Positions 56,118 to 64,000 of a stretch of DNA of 64,000 nt are shown here, one piece after another (the stretch's first letter is position 1; every line of letters begins with the position of its first letter). The notes under the pieces were generated by a model, which ran no database searches, was not told the DNA's origin, and saw only the letters and a program-made list of their open reading frames with translations. The translations under genes and the position numbers were made by a program. The stretch lies in the NCBI GenBank assembly GCA_031841125.1, contig CM063108.1, positions 40,790,268 through 40,854,267 on the forward strand. The letters are read 5' to 3'. The stretch comes from Acanthococcus lagerstroemiae. Taxonomy: Eukaryota > Arthropoda > Insecta > Hemiptera > Eriococcidae.

Positions 56118-56450
56118 TGTCCATATCCTCGTTCAAAACGAGGTGGACAAAGCTTTAGGTAATTCTCGCATCCTGAAAGAATTTTTGTAAGTTACATTCT
56201 TTTTCATGACAAAAAAATTGACAACTTGTACCAACCAATTTACTGTTCGTGACAAATTTTCAGAATAACTCCGGATATGTTTAAAAAATTGACGGCTAAA
56301 GTAGTTCAGATTTTCCCTAATGAAGACCCCTTCAGATATTATTGCTCAAAATACGGGTTGGAAAAAAATGTAGCATAAAAGCTACCGGAAAGCTGTTAGA
56401 GCACTATCGTTACATGCGTAGTGACTTTGCTCATGCTGGCCTTACTCGAT
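56118..56450 (+). pseudogene. Two-exon relic of an uncharacterised insect protein family
   Basis: Exon a encodes ALVHILVQNEVDKALGNSRI and ends gaattttt|gtaagtt (56,188). Exon b starts at ~56,263 after caaattttcag and joins in phase (LITPDMFKKL), then KVVQIFPNEDPFRYYCSKYG. A one-base shift near 56,371 follows, and GKLLEHYRYMRSDF continues. The pattern I-T-x-x-x-F...IVxLFPxE..xYY...GKL...YR recalls a large family of insect proteins of unknown role, often with N-terminal helices and repeated through the genome. Confidence 0.45.
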
Positions 56451-56599
56451 GATCCATGTTTCTCTCGGCTTGCTTCTCATATTCCTTATTTTTTCATCAG
56501 AGCTCTTAGCTTCCTCATTGAGAGTAAAGTGGTCCTTAAGTGTGCTAATTGCTTATTGATCACGATTTTGTGATTCATGGGGCCAATTTTCCATCAGGT

Positions 56600-57460
56600 G
56601 TTCTCGCTTCACATTTGCCTATCCTTCAAACACTTCACCCTCCCCCTCTCCAACTCTGGAACTTACAAACGTATCTACTTATTAGGGTGATAGTGGACGA
56701 GAGTACAAAGGGTAATTTGGTAAACTACGGTAGACCGGGGATGAATGCTAAGATTTGAAGGTATCGGGAGTTTAGATCTGAAAGCGCGAGGAGACATCAG
56801 GTCCAAGAGTTCACAGAGAATATTTCTGTTTACATTTTCTCCCTTCCCTGTCCCGCTGAAACTCCCGCTTCAACACTGTCTTTCTGCCCCTCTTTCTGAC
56901 ACTTTTTCCTTTCTCTGCCCTATCCCCCACCATGCCTCTCCCTCTCAGAAAAATAAAACCAAGTTCAGAAGGATTGAAAACCCAGCTAAATGAACCAAAA
57001 CCTCCTTCCATTGAGAACCCTCAAACCCGTACTTTCATTTCCTTCAAATTCCCTTTCCTTTTGTTTTAGCCCTCTCTTTACTCCATCTTCCTCTTCCTCC
57101 TCATCAATCTACATATGTTTGTTCTCCCTTTCCCCACACGAGACTGGGAAAAAATTCAGGAAAAGGATGATCCAAACTTTATGTTCTTCCATTTTCTCCT
57201 CTATCCTCTCTGTAAATGTCATCTCCTTCACTTCCCTCCCTCCCCTCGTCTAATTCAATCTTCGTTATAATCTCTCTTCACCCACCGCTTCACCTTACAT
57301 CTAATATGTCTGTTCACCTTTCTTCACCCTACTTTCTTTTCCACAGAAGAGAAGAAGAAAGAGAGAAGGAATTACTTTCTCAGTCTTTTGAATATCTTCA
57401 TGGTTTATTATTCCGTGTACCACAGATCTTTTTGAAAATCCGCGAGAGTATACAGTGAAT
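56600..57460. repeat. Pyrimidine-rich region
   Basis: Long C/T-biased stretches, mainly 56,840-56,945 and 57,010-57,330 (for example cttcctcttcctcctc), give Ser/Pro/Leu-rich spurious ORFs. Confidence 0.6.
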
Positions 57461-57602
57461 GTGTCCTATAGGAACTCCCCTATGTAAAACTAAATTTTTG
57501 TATTTTGTGGTTCAGTTTTGTCATATCAAGTTTAATGTAAACATAGACCTATGTTCACCTTCAATTTTCTGGAAACATAATTTGAAAATTGTATTATTAC
57601 AG

Positions 57603-57790
57603 ATTCGAATTACGGGAGCCAGGTGTTACAACCTATTCACGTATTATCAAAATGAACACAATGCTGAAGAGTGGAAGAAAAAATTGGAAGTCCATCTTTT
57701 CCAAAATTTCGTGGTAATGAATATGCAAGAACTGGATTGAAGTTCGAGAAGATTTGTTTAGATATTTTTAAAAAGGCCAACTCATCGTTA
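57603..57790 (+). pseudogene. YqaJ-like exonuclease fragment
   Basis: After a tattacag acceptor the frame reads IRITGARCYNLFTYYQNEHN, then W-K-K-K. A shift near 57,715 follows, then YARTGLKFEKICLDIFKK. The order R-x-T-G-x-R-x-Y...W..K...YGLKFE recalls the lambda-exonuclease/YqaJ recombinase domain found in many insect multicopy genes. The Glu in K-F-E would be a metal ligand. No further catalytic motifs follow. Confidence 0.5.
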
Positions 57791-58189
57791 TGGAAAGAGA
57801 TATAGAAAAACAGGATATAGAATCCCTAAAGAAAAAAAACGTTGCTGAAGTCACTTAAAACTGTAGTACTCGTAATAATAATAATGGGTTATTCTTCAAA
57901 AATGTTGATATTTCAGTCCCTAGCAGTTGTCGCACAAGTTATTAATAATTTTTTTTTCCGTGATAGATGTGACTGAATTCTACTTTTTCAAGCTTCCGAA
58001 AGAAAATTTGATCCACTTTTATTGGATCAAAATTGGATTACATATGCTAAAATGTCCGTCGGAATGGCTGTCCCTCTAACAATTTTTATTTATTTATTTA
58101 CTTATGTTTGTTTTTTCCCCTAAATTTTCAAGCTGTAAATCAGAACAAACGGTCAAAATAATACTCAGTGAATTACTACAATTTTCATA

Positions 58190-58466
58190 AGACAGGTGTG
58201 GATCATATGGACCATCTCATCTCATACTATCCGTTTCACCGGAAAACAGTGAAATGGAAAAAAGTATTTTCCACCTATTCACTATGTTGTGTCTTGCAAA
58301 CGCTCATATTCTGTACCAAAAAGTAAAGCGTAGCAACCTCAGTCTGCATGATTTCAGGATGAATATGAGTCAATCGTTGATACAGCATGCGGGAAAGGTG
58401 CTACAAGAAGACAGAAATACCACCGCGGCGTCCTGTGGCCATCTTATTAGGAGGCATTCTATTTAG
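58190..58466 (+). pseudogene. piggyBac-like transposase C-terminal fragment
   Basis: The reading begins GVDHMDHLISYYPFHRKTVK (the D-x-x-D region with the last catalytic Asp), shifts frame at the A-run near 58,263, and continues FHLFTMLCLANAHILYQKV, SLHDFRMNMSQSL, typical of the helix following the catalytic core. A C-terminal Cys-rich finger is not recognisable downstream. It is a small, dead fragment. Confidence 0.6.
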
Positions 58467-59189
58467 TTACTTTATTACGCCGGAATTATCATTGTGATGT
58501 GAAGGATCAAAAATTATCCTGAAAAATAAAGGTAGGTGGTAGTAACATGGACATGCTCGAATATCTTCCTTTTCAAGTAATTCTAATGATAAGAGGTTAC
58601 ATTTTACTTATTTTAGGATGCCACGAGTTAAACTAATTCTCCATCGAACGTCCAATCGGCAGACTGGCTGCACGCACTCTGAGCCAGTGTGGAAATGGAA
58701 GACATCTACATGTGTGAACTTTGCGCGAGGAAATATTGAAATTCTTCGTCTACTCTACGCTATATTGTCAATCGTAACTAATTACGCTATTTGAGCCTGA
58801 AAAATGTTTTTTTTTTTGATCATTCTAAAATTAACTTTTCGAAGGTGTCTATTTTGCAACCATGGTCCATATTACTACCTGAAAAAGTTTGACTGAGAAA
58901 ACTGAACCCCATATATGAATAAGTACAATATGTTTCCTGAACATATTCATTAAAAAACAACTCAAGCTACAGTTGGAAAACAGATCTACGTCCATATTTC
59001 TACCCCTTACTCTATTATTTGTCCTTTCGTTGTTTGTACCTAACAAGGGTGTATAGTAAACCTCCAGTATAACATTTGTGGGCTGCTTGGCAGATGAGTT
59101 CAATGCAGATCACGAAGGTTACAAGATTCCAAGTTCAAATTAGCAGGTAAGTTAGTAGATATACTGTGCTACCAAGAGTAGATTAGTTC

Positions 59190-59610
59190 AACAAGTGGAG
59201 TGACCAGAAATTTTTTCACCCTATGTTCAAACTATTAGCAACACTTATATTGGTGGATTGTTCTTGATTGATGCTAAGGACCTGATTGGCGTGGGTAAAA
59301 CTTCAGCTTGTCACATTGTACTATGCACCTAAACACCTATACCTAGTGTCGGATATAACAATTCAATTCATGTACAATGACTTTAAAGAAAAGTATCCTT
59401 CAGGTGGGTGTTTATATTCCACCTACAGAGTTTTTGTGGTAGACACGAAGAAAATTTCATTCACGAAACTCGGTCACAAATAGTGTGAATTTTGTGAGTA
59501 TTTTGAACAACATAATCCCAATCACAAGAGAAACTCCCACGAGCCTAACTATGAAGATACCCAGAATTGGAGTAACCATATCAAGAAAGCTGGCTGCAAG
59601 AATTGAGTAC
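59190..59610 (+). pseudogene. H-Y-x-R family fragment (C-terminal to the N-domain)
   Basis: The frame 59,286-59,483 reads LYYAPKHLYLVSDITIQFMY, then KEKYPS, STYRVF and KKISFTKLGHK. In-frame beyond its stop it reads CEFCEYFEQHNPNHK. It aligns with the sequence after H-Y-x-R in the same superfamily (L-x-S-D-I-T-I-x-x-M-Y ... Y-x-x-Y-R ... F-x-x-L-G ... C-x-x-C). The copy at 33,816-34,131 is related but distinct in sequence. Confidence 0.45.
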
Positions 59611-59619
59611 AGGAAGGAC

Positions 59620-60110
59620 GCTGATTCTTGAATTCATTTATTAACAAGTCACCCAACCTAATGGAGGAAACTGATTAACTAAATATTTTTGTAAAAAGTT
59701 GAAAATCTATATAAATCTGTTTCGCTGCCAGCCAAGCAGCAGAAGAAATTTGCTTATCTCACACTTTTATTTTTAAAAGATTAAGTAAAGCAATTATTCC
59801 ATGTGACTGTAGCTCAGAAACAAGGATTCAAGTCCAAATCTTGACTTTTCAAGTTTTGAGAAATATTCGATTCGTAATTAAAGCTTTCAAATTACATTCT
59901 ATTCGCTTGTATTTGGAACTTTTGGTTTCTGTTTTGAAGGAAATGCATGTTTATTTCATAACACTCAGTTTATGGGCTTAGCTAAATAATGTACACCAAA
60001 ATAACATAACAAAAATCATGATTCATGACTGATTCAGGAATAAAGTGGCACTGATCACTAATAGTACATATATCAGAAACATGGGGTCAGTGGTTGCGCT
60101 ACCAGAGAGA
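59620..60110. other. Gap without recognised gene
   Basis: AT-rich sequence between the preceding relic and the Gypsy element. No LTR is seen, so the element's 5' part is missing or lies elsewhere. Confidence 0.5.
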
Positions 60111-60124
60111 TTTTTTGTTGCCGT

Positions 60125-61587
60125 TTTTCAAAAACAAAAATAGCAATACCCATGCCCATTATGTCAGAAGAGCCAAGGGAAATAGAAAAATTTGAACGAT
60201 TCGGACTGAGAAAATTTCCGGAAAACAGCAAAATTAGCGAAATTTATCATACTAAAAGTAAAAAACGAGATCTCTTTTTGTGTTTCTATAAAAATAATGC
60301 GACTGACAAAGCAAAATTGGAAGACGTAGCTACATGTATAGAAAATTTAAAAAATCTTTTGATTACAAATAACATTGAAGAAATTTTCATTTCGACGACG
60401 GACAAAAATGACTTTATTAATTTTGGAAAATTCAAAAATCTAGTAATTCGAGTATTTGAAAAAACAAAAATTAAAATCACGATTTGTACAGATGAAAAGG
60501 TTATGGTACTAAAGGAAAATCGACAGAAAATCCTAGATGACCATCATGTGACGTTAAATGCAGGACATCCAGGAGTAAAACGGATGTATGAACAAATCAA
60601 AGAAAAATACTATTGGCCAAAAATGAAAAAAGACATTATTAAATACGTAACTTCATGTAAGAGCTGTCAACTAAACAAAGTAAATAGGAATCCGACAAAA
60701 GCACCTATGGAAATTACAACAACAGCCTCTGAACTTTTGAAAGAATTTTTATTGATACGGTAGGAAAAATGCCAATAACTTTAAACGGGAACGAATATTT
60801 AATAACAATACAGGACGATTTAACGAAATTTGCATATGCAATAGCAGTCCCAAATCAAGAAGCCAAAACAATCGCAAAAGAAATGTTGAAATTCTCATCA
60901 CTAATGGGGCTACCAAAAAATATAATTAGCGATAATGGTCCATCTCTTACGTCAGAAATCATTAAAGATTTAATGAAATTATTAGAAACAAAACACATTT
61001 TCACGTCAGTCTATAGACCCCAAAGTAATGGAGCGTTGGAACGTTGGCACTCAACCTTAAAAGACTACCTGAAACATTACATAAACGCAAATCAGGATGA
61101 TTGGGGCGAATACGTACAGTATGCACTCTTTTCTTACAATACTCATGTACACGAAACAACGGGAAAAACACCTTACGAACTAGTATTTGGCCATAAAGCG
61201 TTCATTCCAAATTCAATTTCGGGAACGCCAAAATTTAAATACACTTACGATGACTACTATCGTAGTTTACAAGTAAGGCTGAACCAAATTCATCAGATCG
61301 CGAAAGAGAAAATAGAAAAAGCAAAAGAAAGATCGAAAGAGCAATACGATAAAACGCATCACAAACCAAAAAATTATAAAGTGGGAGATCAAGTGTTAAT
61401 TCAAAATAAAGTAATACAGAAGGGAAAAACGAAAAAACTATCACCAACATATGCAGGACCTTATACGGTGGAACAAATTAATCCAAATAATTCACTAAGA
61501 ATCAAAATTAAGAAAAATAAAAACCAAAATTATCATACTGACATGGTAAAACGTTATGTTACAGGTACAAACGAACAAAATGAATAA
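60125..61587 (+). pseudogene. pol: Gypsy-type pol 3' part: integrase, one frameshift
   Basis: The first frame (60,152-60,763) holds the end of the RNase H/linker and the integrase zinc finger (H-H...H-P-G...C-x2-C, CKSCQLNK). A frameshift close to 60,740 moves the catalytic core to the second frame (to 61,587). In the core the acidic triad is visible as F-I-D-T near 60,750, ISDNGPSL and a Glu in G-A-L-E-R-W. The C-terminal domain has YAGPYTVEQI. Protease and RT are absent, so the element is 5'-truncated or interrupted. Codon use is strongly A-rich, unlike the DIRS element. Confidence 0.85.
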
Positions 61588-61599
61588 CGTCCTGAAAAT

Positions 61600-63562
61600 C
61601 TTGTTTCTCTCTAGTATTCATTCCCCAAACATCCTCAATAAACACATTTAATATTGACCCCACAACTATGGAACTAAATCCGTACACAGGAATTTACTTT
61701 GAACATTTTGGAAAAACTAAAATTACAAATGAAGCCTTTCGAATGGTAACTTTTTTAAACATGACAACACAAAAATTATATAAAAATAAATTGCAGGAGG
61801 AGGTGCGAAACACATACGGTCTATGTCTTTCCTTACAAGCAAAAAATATATCCACCCAATGTAGCCAACAATTGAAATTTATAAGTTCATACGTAGACAA
61901 ACTGACAGAAAAATTTGAAAATGTACAACATTTAATCGGAAATCAAAACCCAGACCAAACAATTTCAAAGACAAAAACGAAAAAGGAAAACAAAGAAATA
62001 GAAGATTTCTTGAAAACGGAATCGCACCAGGTCTATCAACATTTTTAAAGTGGATAGTAGGAACACCAGATAATGAGGATAAAAAACGTTATGACGAAGC
62101 ACTAAGCTCACCCCATATAAATCAGAAGAAAGTAGAAGAAATAATGAAAGGGCAATTGCATATTATGAAAACTACTTTAACGGACATGGAAATTATAGCT
62201 AACAATTCTCGAAAGTCACAGAAAACCGTAAATGAAAATTTCGAAAAACTACAAAATTCAGTTCAAAATTGGGAAAAAGAAATGGATGAACTGAAAATCC
62301 TTCAAGAATTAGGAATGCACGAAAATTTTTTGGTGGAAACATTAGAGAAAACCCTAGAACAATACGACGAAACTACAAATGCAATCCGATTCGCGAAAAA
62401 AGGTATAATCCACCCCTTCATCATTACTCCAGCACGACTAAGCAGGGAATTAGGAATAGCAAAATTACCACAAGACAAAGAATTCCCGTTTGACACAAAG
62501 TACTTAACAATATTTAAATACATTGATCTCTGCAAAATAGACGTATTTTTTACTCCAAAAAATCTTTTAATATTTCAAATTCAAATACCAATAGTATTAA
62601 GAACAGATTTTGCACTTTATCTTTTCCTCGATTCCGAAATCCAATACTTAATCACGGACAAGGTACACTCGAAACACGTCGCGCTGAGAGACTTATCAAC
62701 GTGCATGGAAATAGAAGAAGATTACCACCTATGCACAACAAATCAATTAGACCAACCGAAAACCGAAGACACCTGTCTAACAACAATGTTGACTAGCATT
62801 AACCCGGAAATACCATCAATATGTGAAACTAAAAATGTATACGTAGAAATAAGTATATTTAACAAGTTGCATGGAAATCGGTGGTTATATTTTATGGACA
62901 AACCAACAAAAATGGAAATTAAATGCGAGAAAGTGAAAACGATCTCAGATTTCGAGTTAAAAAATATCGGTATTTTATTTTTACCCCTATCATGTAAAGC
63001 AACAACAGCAAACGAAATCTTATTTTCGAACAACAAAAACCCACCAAAATATGTGGACATAGCACCAGAATTTACAAAAATTCCGACTTGGGAAGGGGAA
63101 TTACCGTACTCAAAAATAAACTTAAACCCGGTAAAATTAGAAAAATTGGATATGTGGAACCTCAGACAAGCAAACGAAAAATTACAGGACTACGACCGAA
63201 TTTTAGATCAACATGTAGATCGCAAAAGTTTTAAGAAGACGACAAATTATGTCGCAACAGCAATAGGGATAATTTCGATCGTTCTAATCATTTTCGTTTT
63301 AGCAAAAGCAAGATATTGTATGAAATATTATTTCGAATGGTGCTGCAAAAACAAAAACATCGGTCCAAACCAGAGATCACACGAGGACAGCCAGACGCAA
63401 AACGGTCAACAAACGGGTACACAAATAAGGCTAGAACTGCAACCTTTAAACCCTGAGTACGAAGAGATAAACAGACCTAATACAAGGAATCCTAGAGAAC
63501 CATTACCACAACCACCGATAACCACCCGCAATGTATTAAATTATGATATACCTGTACAATGA
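61600..63562 (+). pseudogene. env: Errantivirus/baculovirus-F-like envelope gene, frameshifted
   Basis: Two frames, 61,668-62,048 and ~62,020-63,562, make up an envelope glycoprotein of the F-type class. The break is at about 62,030. Visible features are an acidic/lysine-rich mid-region just before the break, a heptad-rich helix after it, several cysteines in the second half, and one hydrophobic segment near 63,265-63,310 (about 25 residues) followed by a basic, Pro/Gln-rich cytoplasmic tail. The start is uncertain: a pyrimidine tract and AG at ~61,604-61,613 could be a splice acceptor, as errantivirus env is made from a spliced RNA. As read, the gene is broken. Confidence 0.75.
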
Positions 63563-63722
63563 AAAATAAGATGTACAAAGTCCAAAAAACAAAAAATCCA
63601 TGTAAATATTCTCTATAAAATAAGAAGCGCAGCATGCAAACCTTACAGCCAAAGTTAGTAATTCGTAGGGAACAGTAACGTTATTTCTCGTCGTGCGAAA
63701 TCGTAAGTTAATCATACTCAAA

Positions 63723-64000
63723 ATGTCAAGTCCGCCATTTTTTCTGCGCGTTCCATTGCTCGCGAATTTTAACGATACAAAAGTATTACTACGAGTATTA
63801 TACTTCTACGTGGAAAACTTAGCCGATGGTGGCACCATAAATCTGTCAACGACGAGCCAACGCATTGAAGAACCAGAATTAGAGAATATTCAGTTATTCA
63901 TAGATGCAGCCACCGACATCCATACGGCGGGCGCGGTTACAGCAGAAATAATACTGACAGAAGGACCAGATGAATGCTCCATACATTTCACGGGGGCAGA
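63723..64000 (+). CDS. Open frame downstream of env, runs off the window
   Basis: An ATG at 63,723 opens a frame without a stop for all 92 codons to the window edge. It begins MSSPPFFLRVPLL and continues with FYVENLADGGTINLST and AGAVTAEIILTEGPDE. It lies 160 bp after the env stop, same strand. Composition is less A-biased than env. No LTR start (TGT) was identified between env and this ORF. It may be a fourth ORF of the element or the first gene of an unrelated neighbour. No domain recognised. Confidence 0.45.
   Translation, partial: MSSPPFFLRVPLLANFNDTKVLLRVLYFYVENLADGGTINLSTTSQRIEEPELENIQLFIDAATDIHTAGAVTAEIILTEGPDECSIHFTGA

Noticed and set aside
56811..57458. Ser/Pro/Leu-rich ORFs
   Set aside because: Products of a pyrimidine-rich tract.

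Overview
The window is eukaryotic, most likely from an arthropod and probably an insect. It is AT-rich, has very few intact long reading frames, and has GT-AG introns, microsatellites, a tandem satellite and a dense set of transposable-element relics. The element types are a DIRS-type tyrosine-recombinase retrotransposon, Crypton, MULE, piggyBac, Copia, and a Gypsy/errantivirus-like element with an envelope gene. Together these fit an insect-type genome. I cannot name the species, and nothing here looks bacterial or organellar.

Layout. (1) 1-13,975: one satellite array with a ~293-bp monomer, blocks of higher-order repetition, one AT-rich insertion and three stretches where monomers have lost 10-20% of their bases. 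(2) 14,000-23,300: mostly non-coding, with dispersed repeats, a 15-bp-TIR candidate element, a long foldback palindrome, a CA microsatellite, a 255-bp identical duplication and a few exon-like relics. (3) 23,700-28,200: a C2H2-finger ORF of 397 codons, a two-exon SGNH-hydrolase-like gene and a C2HC-finger reading frame. (4) 28,209-34,130: a multi-exon gene relic of a widespread invertebrate family (conserved H-Y-x-R region), split by a DIRS-like element at 28,683-33,660. (5) 34,450-37,600: a LINE-like tail and a dead MULE carrying two insertions, then an LTR fragment. (6) 38,685-40,394: a multi-exon Crypton-type tyrosine recombinase. (7) 41,000-47,400: small spliced gene candidates (one PI31-like), a second SGNH-like frame and a diverged ~290-bp tandem repeat. 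(8) 47,930-50,372: a DDE-transposase-like gene with frameshifts. (9) 51,120-53,484: a USP-like cysteine protease relic, a Copia 3' end with its LTR, and a Ulp1-like protease domain. (10) 56,100-59,600: two-exon, YqaJ-like, piggyBac and H-Y-x-R family fragments. (11) 60,100-64,000: the 3' part of a Gypsy element (integrase, envelope, then a further open frame running off the end).

Almost every recognisable coding relic carries one or more small frameshifts. The simplest reading is a transposon graveyard beside a satellite block, but part of the indel load could be consensus error, especially inside the satellite. I could run no searches: family names rest on motif recognition, and all exon boundaries are predictions from GT/AG sites and reading-frame phase.
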